64,000 bases of DNA from Clostridium_AW malenominatum. GTDB taxonomy: Bacteria; Bacillota; Clostridia; Clostridiales; Clostridiaceae. The notes below the pieces were generated by a model. It did no database searches. It saw only the letters and a list, made by a program, of their open reading frames with translations, and had not been told where the DNA came from. How positions within the stretch are numbered: position 1 is the stretch's first letter; each line of letters opens with the position of its first letter. Below are positions 7,772-15,735 of the stretch, piece after piece. The DNA lies in assembly GCF_039521365.1 (NCBI RefSeq), contig NZ_BAAACF010000003.1, forward strand, positions 186,001 through 250,000, given 5' to 3'. A program made the translations under genes and the position numbers.

Positions 7772-9328
7772 ATGAGTATTTTATCAGTTAAAAATCTTAG
7801 CCATGGCTTTGGCGATAGAGCTATATTAAATAATGTGTCCTTCAAACTATTAAAGGGTGAGCATATTGGATTAGTTGGTGCCAACGGAGAAGGAAAATCC
7901 TCTTTCATGAACATAATCACAGGAAAACTTGAATGTGATGAAGGGGAAGTTGAATGGGCAAAACGTGTGAGAGTTGGATATTTAGACCAGCATACAGCCC
8001 TAGAACGTGGAATGACAATTAGAGATGTTTTAAAAAATGCTTTTAAATATCTTTTTGACTTAGAGACAGAAATGAATGAAATATATAACAAGATGGGTGA
8101 AGCCTCACCTGAAGAATTAGAAAAATTATTAGAGGATACTAGTACAATTCAAGATATCTTAGATCACAATGACTTTTATATTATAGATGCAAAGGTTGAT
8201 GAAGTAGCAAGGGGAATGGGGCTAGTTGATATAGGACTTGACAAAGATGTTAGTGATCTCAGTGGTGGTCAAAGAACTAAGGTTTTACTAGCTAAATTAT
8301 TACTAGAAAAACCTGATATCCTTCTATTAGACGAGCCTACTAACTACTTAGACGAACAACATATAGAATGGCTTAAGCGTTATCTTCAAGCTTATGAAAA
8401 TGCTTTTATTTTAATTTCTCATGATATACCATTCTTAAATAGCGTTATTAACCTTATTTATCATGTGGAAAATCAAGAACTCAATCGTTATGTTGGAACC
8501 TATGATGACTTTATAAAGGTTTATGAAGCAAGAAAACAACAATTAGAAGCTGCTTACAAAAAACAACAACAAGAAATTGATGACTTAAAAGACTTCGTTG
8601 CTAGAAATAAAGCAAGAGTTTCTACTAGAAACATGGCTATGTCTAGACAAAAGAAGCTTGATAAAATGGAAGTTATAGAGCTTTCAAAGGAAAAACCAAA
8701 ACCAGAATTTAATTTCAAAGAAGCTAGGGCTTCAGGAAAAATGCTCTTTGAAACAAGGGATTTAGTAATTGGATATAATGAGCCTTTATCTAGTCCCTTA
8801 AATCTTCGTATGGAACGTGGACAAAAAATTGCTCTTATAGGAGCAAACGGCCTTGGAAAAACTACACTTTTAAAAAGTATTTTAGGTCAAATTCCTTCAT
8901 TGTCTGGTGAAGTAGAATTAGGTGACTATCTTCACATTGGATACTTTGAGCAGGAAATTAAAGATGCCAATTACAAGACTTGTATAGAAGAAGTGTGGGG
9001 GGACTTCCCTTCCTTTACTCAATACGAAGTTCGTGCTGCCCTTGCTAAATGCGGACTTACTACAAAGCACATAGAAAGTAAAGTAGTAGTGCTAAGCGGA
9101 GGAGAGCAAGCTAAGGTTAGATTATGTAAATTAATTAATAGAGAAACTAATCTACTAGTACTAGACGAGCCAACAAACCACTTAGATGTAGATGCTAAAG
9201 AAGAACTTAAACGTGCTCTAAAAGCTTACAAAGGAAGCGTTCTAATTATCTGCCACGAACCAGAATTTTATCAGGATGTAGTGACAGAAGTTTGGAACTG
9301 CGAGAAGTGGACTACAAAAATTGTATAG
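7772..9328 (+). CDS. yfmM: ABC-F ATPase, YfmM-like
   Basis: The product is 518 residues with twin ABC cassettes: Walker A GANGEGKSS and GANGLGKTT, LSGGQ and LSGGEQ signatures, and DEPTNYLD and DEPTNHLD Walker B motifs. The length and the opening NLSHGFGDRAILNNVSF match the B. subtilis YfmM type. As an ABC-F protein it should act on the ribosome rather than as a transporter. The linker after the first cassette (about residues 240-315) contains the charged helices with RNKARVSTRNMAMSRQKKLDKME. The second-cassette Walker B glutamate is present in both halves, so ATPase activity is expected. The ATG at 7772 follows AAGGAATTG. It is monocistronic, ended by the hairpin at 9414-9460. Confidence 0.87.
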   Translation: MSILSVKNLSHGFGDRAILNNVSFKLLKGEHIGLVGANGEGKSSFMNIITGKLECDEGEVEWAKRVRVGYLDQHTALERGMTIRDVLKNAFKYLFDLETEMNEIYNKMGEASPEELEKLLEDTSTIQDILDHNDFYIIDAKVDEVARGMGLVDIGLDKDVSDLSGGQRTKVLLAKLLLEKPDILLLDEPTNYLDEQHIEWLKRYLQAYENAFILISHDIPFLNSVINLIYHVENQELNRYVGTYDDFIKVYEARKQQLEAAYKKQQQEIDDLKDFVARNKARVSTRNMAMSRQKKLDKMEVIELSKEKPKPEFNFKEARASGKMLFETRDLVIGYNEPLSSPLNLRMERGQKIALIGANGLGKTTLLKSILGQIPSLSGEVELGDYLHIGYFEQEIKDANYKTCIEEVWGDFPSFTQYEVRAALAKCGLTTKHIESKVVVLSGGEQAKVRLCKLINRETNLLVLDEPTNHLDVDAKEELKRALKAYKGSVLIICHEPEFYQDVVTEVWNCEKWTTKIV

Positions 9329-9413
9329 TGGGAACTAAATTTTAGAAGGACACTATTTAGAATAGATTGGTGAAATCCGAGAGACAACGCACAAATAATT
9401 GTGTGCATGGAAG

Positions 9414-9460
9414 AATAAAATCCTAGGAGATATTTTTATTATATTTCCTAGGACTTTTTA
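9414..9460. terminator. Terminator between yfmM and the DUF2812 gene
   Basis: The inverted repeat AATAAAATCCTAGGA ... TCCTAGGACTTTTTATT closes an 17-base loop and is followed by TTTTTATT on the plus strand. The complementary strand also ends in TTTTATT, so it can serve the convergent genes on both sides. Confidence 0.75.
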
Positions 9461-9489
9461 TTCTATCAACAACTGCTTTTCTTATATCA

Positions 9490-10008
9490 TTACATATTTT
9501 TCTCTTGTTTATATTGTTCAATTTTCCACTTACATTTCCAAACTATTTTTAATATTGCTAAGGATATTGCCCCAAGTAATATTGTAAACATTCCGAAAAT
9601 ATAATAACCAGTTTTAATTGTTGCCATAAATTCAATAAAGAAACAAATGACTTCTATAACTAGAGCTACTTTGAAAAAATTCTTAATCTTATTGTAATGA
9701 GTGATTTTTGATTCTACATCTGTATACATTTCAAAGGGGCCATCCGATGCTTTTTTTTGTAAATATACCCATCTCCACCATTGATCTATGACTTCTACTC
9801 CTGTATCCTCCATAAAAGCTGCATAGTCATCTTTGTCACCATTCCAATTATCAAGCAAGTCTATTTGATAGTTGTATTCTCCAGGCTCACATTTTTCAAA
9901 AGTATAAAAACCAAGAAAGAATTTTTTGAATGCCCATCCATTTAAAGACATTTTCTTCAACCAATCTTCTTCTTCATCTTTGTCATAATATAGTTTGAAT
10001 TTTAACAT
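9490..10008 (-). CDS. DUF2812 family membrane protein
   Basis: The 172-residue protein opens with a soluble domain (about residues 1-105) having the DUF2812 pattern, including WLKKMSLNGWAFKKF, YQIDLLD and a Trp-rich QWWRWVYLQKK. Two C-terminal transmembrane helices follow (about 110-130 and 135-155) with a short basic tail. DUF2812 proteins commonly sit next to a PadR-type regulator, exactly as here, where the PadR gene ends 14 bases upstream. The two are surely one operon, and the palindrome at 10350-10394 probably controls both. The function is unknown; anti-sigma-like or envelope-sensing roles have been guessed for similar pairs but nothing in the sequence proves this. The ATG at 10008 has a GGGGGAGTG ribosome binding site. 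Confidence 0.8.
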   Translation of the reverse strand: MLKFKLYYDKDEEEDWLKKMSLNGWAFKKFFLGFYTFEKCEPGEYNYQIDLLDNWNGDKDDYAAFMEDTGVEVIDQWWRWVYLQKKASDGPFEMYTDVESKITHYNKIKNFFKVALVIEVICFFIEFMATIKTGYYIFGMFTILLGAISLAILKIVWKCKWKIEQYKQEKNM

Positions 10009-10022
10009 ATATTCACTCCCCC

Positions 10023-10334
10023 CTAATCATCCATCTTTTTAGAATTTTTTATAAGCTCATTTAACCTTTTCACTTCGGTTTTAAATATTTGTTTACCTAT
10101 ATCTGTAATAAGATATTCCTTTTTCTTTCTAGATTCCTTATCCTCACTATACAAGCTGATCCATTCTTTTGTAAGCATTGAATTAATAGCTCCATACAAG
10201 GTTCCTGGTCCTAATGTTACCCTTCCATCTGTCATTTCATTTACATCTTGAATAATTCCATATCCATGATTTGGCCTTCGTACAGCTAGTAAAATATAAA
10301 ATAAAGCTTCTGTCAAAGGTGTAGTGTTATCCAA
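10023..10334 (-). CDS. PadR family transcriptional regulator
   Basis: The 103-residue product is a compact PadR winged-helix protein: TEALFYILLAVRRPNHGYGIIQ, then LGPGTLYGAINSMLTKEWI and a wing with KKKEYLITDIGK. These are the signature blocks of the short PadR subfamily 2. The frame is open further upstream to an ATG at 10382, but that extension crosses the palindrome and has no ribosome binding site. GGAGG sits 8 bases before a TTG at 10334, which I take as the start. It should bind the perfect palindrome immediately upstream and repress its own operon with the DUF2812 gene. Confidence 0.88.
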   Translation of the reverse strand: MDNTTPLTEALFYILLAVRRPNHGYGIIQDVNEMTDGRVTLGPGTLYGAINSMLTKEWISLYSEDKESRKKKEYLITDIGKQIFKTEVKRLNELIKNSKKMDD

Positions 10335-10349
10335 ATCTATCAACCTCCA

Positions 10350-10394
10350 ATATATCGCATCATGATATATATAATATATCATGATGCGATATAT
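10350..10394. promoter_or_regulatory. Perfect 45-bp palindrome, probable PadR operator
   Basis: Two identical 21-base arms in inverted orientation flank a 3-base centre, just before the ribosome binding site of the PadR gene. Each arm is itself a partial palindrome of the form ATATATC-N7-GATATAT, so the element could hold two dimer sites. Its position is that of an autoregulatory operator. Confidence 0.7.
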
Positions 10395-10692
10395 CTGTCA
10401 ATGATGTATTAAATAGAAATTAACAAACGTAGAATTAAAGATAAGTATAAAATACAGAATATAGAAAGAACACATCCTATATACTGCAATATATTTAAAA
10501 AACGATTTTTTGAAACTGAATGATAGTTATAAGAATATATACATGTAACATAAAATAAACCCTATATAGTAGGCTTTATTGATTGTCTACTCTATAGGGT
10601 ACATTTTACTGTAAGCATAAGTCATAGGTTTTTAAATTAATTGTTTAGTTTCCTCTAACAATATTAGAAAAATGTGTTGTAATGTTTAGATG
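10395..10692. other. Intergenic stretch of about 300 bases
   Basis: The stretch is AT-rich and contains no credible coding frame. The only structure seen is the hairpin at 10559-10600. The PadR promoter must lie here on the minus strand but I cannot pick it confidently. Confidence 0.5.
10559..10600 (-). terminator. Probable terminator downstream of the ASCH gene
   Basis: A 14-bp stem with one mismatch (ACCCTATATAGTAG against CTACTCTATAGGGT) closes a 14-base loop. On the minus strand it runs into TTTATTTTAT, which suits termination of the gene ending at 10693. Confidence 0.6.
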
Positions 10693-11145
10693 TTAAAATC
10701 TAGATTTTTCATAGTTATAGGGAATACTTGTTCCAACAACTACATCTTCTATTTTCTCAATTATTAGCCAGTCATCCATATTGCCTTGATGGTCAAATGC
10801 TAATGGTGTTATTTGCTTAACATTACTAAACTCAACCAAACAAATACACTTCTTGTGCCATCTTATTCTTTGTTTTTCTGATAAGTTAAGTTTATCTTGG
10901 TTTTCGATCATTATTCTATTAATTTCTTCTTCTGATAACTTCACATAATTTTGCACACTTACAACAGAAGCAGTAGCAGATATTTGCCCAGTGCCTTTCT
11001 TCATAAAGTACAGGGGATCGCCTTCAAAGACTCTACTATGCGGTATTTTCCTACCAGCTGCTGCTCTTATAACCATAGTTTTAGTTCCATCAAGGATTTT
11101 CTCCAATACTTTTTCTTTATCATCACAATATACAACATGTACCAT
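10693..11145 (-). CDS. ASCH-domain-like protein
   Basis: The 150-residue protein has the layout of a small ASCH/PUA-like domain. An early segment KILDGTKTMVIRAAAGRKIPHSRVF resembles the G-x-K-x-x-x-R motif of the ASCH cleft. It is followed by GDPLYFMKKGTGQISATASV and a conserved aromatic end, NMDDWLIIEKIEDVV. ASCH domains are thought to bind RNA or nucleotides and some act as amidohydrolases; none of that is proven for this one. The ATG at 11145 is preceded by GGAGAAAT. Its neighbour upstream is a truncated AraC-type gene 34 bases away, probably unrelated in function. Confidence 0.6.
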   Translation of the reverse strand: MVHVVYCDDKEKVLEKILDGTKTMVIRAAAGRKIPHSRVFEGDPLYFMKKGTGQISATASVVSVQNYVKLSEEEINRIMIENQDKLNLSEKQRIRWHKKCICLVEFSNVKQITPLAFDHQGNMDDWLIIEKIEDVVVGTSIPYNYEKSRF

Positions 11146-11179
11146 CTTAATTTCTCCATTCTCCTAATTTCAATAGCGA

Positions 11180-11785
11180 TTATACTTTTTTGATAATAGG
11201 CAACCATACTTCACACTTATAATCTTCTGATTGTTGATTCCCATCAAAATATACTTCTATATCTGGTGCATTGGAATATTCGTATCCAGACGTTGGAAGC
11301 CACTCTGTCACAATACGTCTTTGGAGGTTTTGTAGAGCCTCTGGTAATGGTCCTACTGATTCAAAAATAGCCCAAGTGCATTGAGGAACAGTATACTCAT
11401 GCATACCGTTAGGAACCTCTTTATCTGTAGCTACTGCAATATAATAATCAAAGTCTTTACCATTCATACAAGAGCTAACACCTAAAAGACCAAATGGCTC
11501 TTTACACATCAAAGAACATATTGCGGGAATTACACCAACTACTCTAAATGCGTCTTTCTTTTCAATTCTATAGTTCATTTCCACATCTCCTTTTATTGAT
11601 ATTTTGAAGCTGATTGGTGGAAATGCCTTCATCTTTGTACCGTTAGATCTTGCCTCTGACGGTGAAGTACCATGAACGCTCTTAAATGCTCTTGTAAAAG
11701 CAGTTGGTGAATCATAGCCATATTTCATCGCAACATCAGTAACCTTAATATCTCTGCTCTGTAAATCAAGTGCTGCTCGCGTCAT
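11180..11785 (-). pseudogene. 5'-truncated AraC-type regulator with GyrI-like effector domain
   Basis: The readable product (201 residues from the ATG at 11785) begins in the middle of an AraC DNA-binding domain. It has the second helix-turn-helix (VTDVAMKYGYDSPTAFTRAFKSVHG), then a full GyrI-like ligand-binding domain of about 150 residues. In intact homologues the text LAEYIRRRKM at this junction is preceded by about 45-50 residues holding the first helix-turn-helix. Here the same frame continues upstream only to a TGA about 60 bases before the ATG, with no ATG, GTG or TTG. No ribosome binding site is evident at 11785. The gene looks like a decayed copy, although the effector domain could still be made. 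Confidence 0.6.
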
Positions 11786-11910
11786 TTTTCTTCGTCTAAT
11801 ATACTCCGCTAAAGCAATGTATATATTACAATAAATTACAAGAATTCATTATTATTATACTTCAATTAAAATGATAATACCAATATTTTCAATATTCATT
11901 ATCCACTTTT

Positions 11911-13128
11911 TTAATAAACCCTAACAATATCATACCCTTCATTATATAGAGCTTTACTAATTTCTTGTATATGTTCATTACCATTAGTTTCTACGGTAAC
12001 ATCTAGAGCTACATGCTTTAACCTATCCACTGCTTTAAATTGGTTATGCTCTAGCTTTATTACATTGGCTCCTAATCTTGCTAAAATCTCAGCTATTTTC
12101 AAAAGTTGTCCTGGAGTGTCTTTAAGTTTTACTGAAAAGCAAAATATCCTTCCTCTAGAAAGTAAACCGCAGTTTAGTAGTGATGCCATGGTAACTACAT
12201 CTATGTTACCTCCACTAATTAAAGAAACCACCTTTTTATTTTTAAAGTTTAATTTCTTTAGAGCTGCTAAAGATAGTACTCCTGTAGCTTCTGCTACAAG
12301 TTTGTGTTTTTCCAGTAGTATGAACACTGCTTCCATAAGCTCACTATCTTCAACGGTTAGGATTTCATCCACATAATTTTTTACAATATCAAAAGCAATA
12401 TCCCCAGGATTTTTTACTGCTGCCCCATCGGCAATAGTGTCCACAGAATGTAAATTTACTAACTTCCCTGAATCTAAGGAAAGCTTCATGGCTTTAGCTC
12501 CCTCTGCCTCTACTCCAATTATTTTTATATTAGGATTTATTGACTTTGCAGCGATTGCAACACCACTTATTAGCCCTCCCCCTCCAATAGGTACTAATAT
12601 GGCATCCACATCTTTCATTTCCTCTAGGATTTCAAGGGCTATGGTTCCCTGACCTGCCATTACATCTAAATCGTTGAAGGGATGTATAAAAGTATAACCC
12701 TTTTCCTGTTCTAGTCTTTTAGCTTCTTCATAGGCTTCATCATAGCAGTCTCCTGCTAAAACTACCTCTACCCCATGATTTTTAGTTCCCTGTACCTTTA
12801 TTAAAGGTGTGGTTTTAGGCATTACTATGGTAGCTTTTATTCCCAATTTATTTGCAGAGTAAGCAACTCCCTGAGCATGATTTCCTGCTGAAGCAGCTAT
12901 TAATCCTCTACTTTTTTCTTCTTCACTTAGTTTTTTTATTTTATTTAAAGCCCCTCTTATTTTAAAGGATCCTGTAAGTTGAATGTTTTCAGGTTTTATG
13001 TATACTTCATTTCCACATTCCTTTGAAAACTCACTACTATATATTGACTTTGTATTTATACAAATATCTTTTATTCTTTCTCTCGCTTCTAATATATGTT
13101 TTAGCTTTAGTGTATTATTTATAATCAT
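11911..13128 (-). CDS. ilvA: Threonine ammonia-lyase (threonine dehydratase) with ACT domain
   Basis: This PLP enzyme converts threonine to 2-oxobutanoate and ammonia, the entry to isoleucine. Of its 405 residues, the first 310 or so are the fold II PLP domain. Lys56 in GSFKIRGA should form the Schiff base, and GGGGLISG holds the phosphate. The last 75 residues form one ACT-like regulatory domain (CFSVKLKDTPGQLLKIAEILARLG). The single short ACT domain is the TdcB-like clostridial form, unlike the two-lobed IlvA of E. coli. It is the last gene of the ilv operon, 17 bases after ilvE. The ATG at 13128 has an AGAGGGGGC ribosome binding site. A catabolic role cannot be excluded, but the operon points to biosynthesis. 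Confidence 0.93.
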   Translation of the reverse strand: MIINNTLKLKHILEARERIKDICINTKSIYSSEFSKECGNEVYIKPENIQLTGSFKIRGALNKIKKLSEEEKSRGLIAASAGNHAQGVAYSANKLGIKATIVMPKTTPLIKVQGTKNHGVEVVLAGDCYDEAYEEAKRLEQEKGYTFIHPFNDLDVMAGQGTIALEILEEMKDVDAILVPIGGGGLISGVAIAAKSINPNIKIIGVEAEGAKAMKLSLDSGKLVNLHSVDTIADGAAVKNPGDIAFDIVKNYVDEILTVEDSELMEAVFILLEKHKLVAEATGVLSLAALKKLNFKNKKVVSLISGGNIDVVTMASLLNCGLLSRGRIFCFSVKLKDTPGQLLKIAEILARLGANVIKLEHNQFKAVDRLKHVALDVTVETNGNEHIQEISKALYNEGYDIVRVY

Positions 13129-13145
13129 TTGTAGCCCCCTCTAAT

Positions 13146-14057
13146 TTAGTATACCCCTTTGCAATAGGATGCATATTTAGGATTTTTCCCCATAGTTAAT
13201 CCTAAAAATTGCTCTTTAATTTTTTTGCAAACTTCCCCTTCTCTTCCATCCCCTACTTTTCTTTTATCTATTTCTATAACAGGGGTAACCTCCATAGCCG
13301 TTCCACTAAAGAATATTTCCTTAGCTGAATATAATTCAGTTCTAGCTATACTTCTTTCTACCACTTCTAATCCTAATTCATTTTTAGCTATCTCCATAAC
13401 GGTTCTTCTAGTAATCCCTTCTAGAATATTATCTGAAGGTGGCGGAGTTATGAGTTTATCATTTTTATATATAAATATATTTTCCCCAGGTCCTTCACAA
13501 ACATATCCTGAATCCGTAAGAAGTATAGCCTCATCATAACCATTCTGTAGTGCTTCTAAAGATGCTAAAGCTGAGTTTAAATATCCTCCTATAGGCTTAG
13601 TTCTAGCTGGTATCATATTATCTGAAATTCTTCTCCATGAAGATACCATTACCTTAAAACTTTCCTTTTCCGAAGCCTTACCTAAAGGCTGACAATATAT
13701 CAAAAGTCTATTATCCTCATCATACAGAGTTGGAAATAAATTTTCAGATCCCTTATAAACTACTGGTCTTATATAAGTAGAAGTTTTAAAATTATTTTTC
13801 CTCAGCAATTCTAAGGTGGCCTCACAAAGCTCATCTGCTGTATATGGTATATTCATATATAAAATCTTACAGGATTCTAAGAGCCTTTCATAATGCTCCT
13901 TCATTCTAAAGGTATAAAGTTGCCCAGTTTCCTCATCATAATAAGCTCTAATTCCCTCAAAGCATCCTAATCCATAATTAAAAGCCTTACACCTAATACT
14001 TATGGAAACTTCCTTTTCATCTACTATTTCTCCTTGGTAAAATACATAACTTGTCAT
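13146..14057 (-). CDS. ilvE: Branched-chain amino acid aminotransferase
   Basis: This fold IV PLP aminotransferase transfers amino groups between glutamate and the keto acids of Val, Leu and Ile in the cytosol. The 303-residue length is normal. Visible landmarks are FNYGLGCFEGIRAY near the start and ARTKPIGGYLNSALA, whose lysine should bind PLP. The segment AILLTDSGYVCEGPGENIF is the region that usually carries the conserved glutamate before the phosphate site, and ITRRTVMEIA follows. Fold IV also includes D-amino acid transaminases and aminodeoxychorismate lyase, but the length, the motifs and the position between ilvB and ilvA favour IlvE. The ATG at 14057 follows GGGGGCAATTAAAT. Confidence 0.93.
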   Translation of the reverse strand: MTSYVFYQGEIVDEKEVSISIRCKAFNYGLGCFEGIRAYYDEETGQLYTFRMKEHYERLLESCKILYMNIPYTADELCEATLELLRKNNFKTSTYIRPVVYKGSENLFPTLYDEDNRLLIYCQPLGKASEKESFKVMVSSWRRISDNMIPARTKPIGGYLNSALASLEALQNGYDEAILLTDSGYVCEGPGENIFIYKNDKLITPPPSDNILEGITRRTVMEIAKNELGLEVVERSIARTELYSAKEIFFSGTAMEVTPVIEIDKRKVGDGREGEVCKKIKEQFLGLTMGKNPKYASYCKGVY

Positions 14058-14071
14058 ATTTAATTGCCCCC

Positions 14072-15712
14072 TTATATTACAACATTATAAATTGGTTTCC
14101 CTGGTGGAACTATAGGATACACGCTTTCTTCTTTATCTATTTGACACTCTATGAATAAGGGTTTTACTCCTATTTCTACTTTTCCTAAAATACCTTTTAA
14201 CTCTTCCATAGAGGAAGCTTTATAAGCTTCAATACCATAACCTTCTACCAATTTTACATAATTAAAATCTTCCATATCTGTCTCAGAATATCTTGCTCCA
14301 CAAAACATTCTTTGCCATTGCCTTACCATTCCTAGAGTTTTATTGTTCATCATAAGTATAGTTATTGGAATATTGTACCTATGAATGGTAAATAGTTCAT
14401 TGCAATTCATTCTAAAGCTACCATCTCCAGTAACCAATAATACTTCCTTTTCTGGATTTCCAACCTTTGCTCCTATGGCTGCACCCATGCCAAAACCCAT
14501 GGTTCCGAGGCCTCCAGAGGTTATAAAGGATTTTGGTGTATTAAAATCCCAATACTGAGCTGCCCACATTTGATGTTGCCCCACATCTGTAGCTACCAGG
14601 GAATTTTCTCCTAATATTTTATTGAAGGATTTCAAAATATTTTTCGGCGAAAACTCCTCTTCGTTACTCTTTTCTTTTACCTTAAAGCTATTTATTTCTT
14701 CTATCCAGGAACTATTGTCCTTTTTCTCTACCTTTTCACCTATGCTTTTTAATATGGCTTTTAAATCCCCCACCATAGATATATGAGCATCCACATTTTT
14801 ATCTATTTCACTGCAATCAATATCTATGTGAATAATTTTAGCATGAGAGGCAAAGCTTTTAGCATTGCTCACTACCCTATCACTAAATCTTGCCCCAATG
14901 GCTATAAGCAAATCACTATTTGTAACAGCCAAATTATTTTCCTTAAAGCCATGCATTCCTACTAAGCCTAAAGATAAATTATGATTTCTAGGGATATTTC
15001 CAAGAGCCATTAGTGTATTTACCACCGGAATATCTCCCTTCTCAGCCAAAGCAATAAGCTCTCCCCCTGCCTTAGAAATTTCCACACCACCACCAGAATA
15101 AATTACTGGCTTCCTTGAATTATTTATTAACCTTACTATTTCCTCCAATAAATTTTCATCTAAAGGTTTAGCTTCCTTTATAGAGTTTTGGTGTTTAATT
15201 TTTTCATAAGCATATTCTGCAAGAAAAATATCCTTGGGTATATCTATAAGTACAGGCCCTGGCCTTCCACTTTGGGCTATTTTAAATGCCTCATGTATCG
15301 TTTTAGATAAATCTTCTACCTTTCTTACTAAGTAATTATGCTTTGTCACAGAAAAGGTTATTCCTGTTATATCCACCTCTTGAAAGGAATCTTTGCCTAA
15401 AAGCGTTGTGCTTACTTGCCCTGTAATTATAACTAAAGGAATAGAGTCCATATAAGCTGTAGCAATACCTGTCACCGCATTGGTAGCTCCAGGCCCCGAA
15501 GTTACAAAACAAACTCCAACTTTTCCTGTGCTCCTGGCATATCCATCTGCTCCATGAACTGCTCCTTGTTCATGGGCTGTTCTTATATGATTAAAATCCT
15601 CATAGTCATATAAAGCATCATATAGAGGAATAACCGCCCCACCTGGATATCCAAATAAGGTATCCACCCCTTGTTCTTTCAAACATTCTAGTAAAATTTT
15701 TGCTCCAGTCAT
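14072..15712 (-). CDS. ilvB: Acetolactate synthase large (catalytic) subunit
   Basis: This thiamine-diphosphate enzyme joins two pyruvates, or pyruvate and 2-oxobutanoate, in the first common step of Val/Leu/Ile synthesis. In its 546 residues the catalytic glutamate lies in RTAHEQGAVHGADGYAR. The FAD-binding middle domain spans about 190-320, and the ThDP motif GDGSFRMNCNELF ending in NN lies near 425-455. The length is that of anabolic synthase; the FAD-free catabolic AlsS form is less likely given the operon. The partner regulatory subunit is probably the ACT gene four genes upstream rather than an adjacent ilvN. A GGGGG sequence lies 10 bases before the ATG at 15712. Confidence 0.93.
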   Translation of the reverse strand: MTGAKILLECLKEQGVDTLFGYPGGAVIPLYDALYDYEDFNHIRTAHEQGAVHGADGYARSTGKVGVCFVTSGPGATNAVTGIATAYMDSIPLVIITGQVSTTLLGKDSFQEVDITGITFSVTKHNYLVRKVEDLSKTIHEAFKIAQSGRPGPVLIDIPKDIFLAEYAYEKIKHQNSIKEAKPLDENLLEEIVRLINNSRKPVIYSGGGVEISKAGGELIALAEKGDIPVVNTLMALGNIPRNHNLSLGLVGMHGFKENNLAVTNSDLLIAIGARFSDRVVSNAKSFASHAKIIHIDIDCSEIDKNVDAHISMVGDLKAILKSIGEKVEKKDNSSWIEEINSFKVKEKSNEEEFSPKNILKSFNKILGENSLVATDVGQHQMWAAQYWDFNTPKSFITSGGLGTMGFGMGAAIGAKVGNPEKEVLLVTGDGSFRMNCNELFTIHRYNIPITILMMNNKTLGMVRQWQRMFCGARYSETDMEDFNYVKLVEGYGIEAYKASSMEELKGILGKVEIGVKPLFIECQIDKEESVYPIVPPGKPIYNVVI

Positions 15713-15735
15713 TCCTTCTTAGCCCCCTTTTTATT

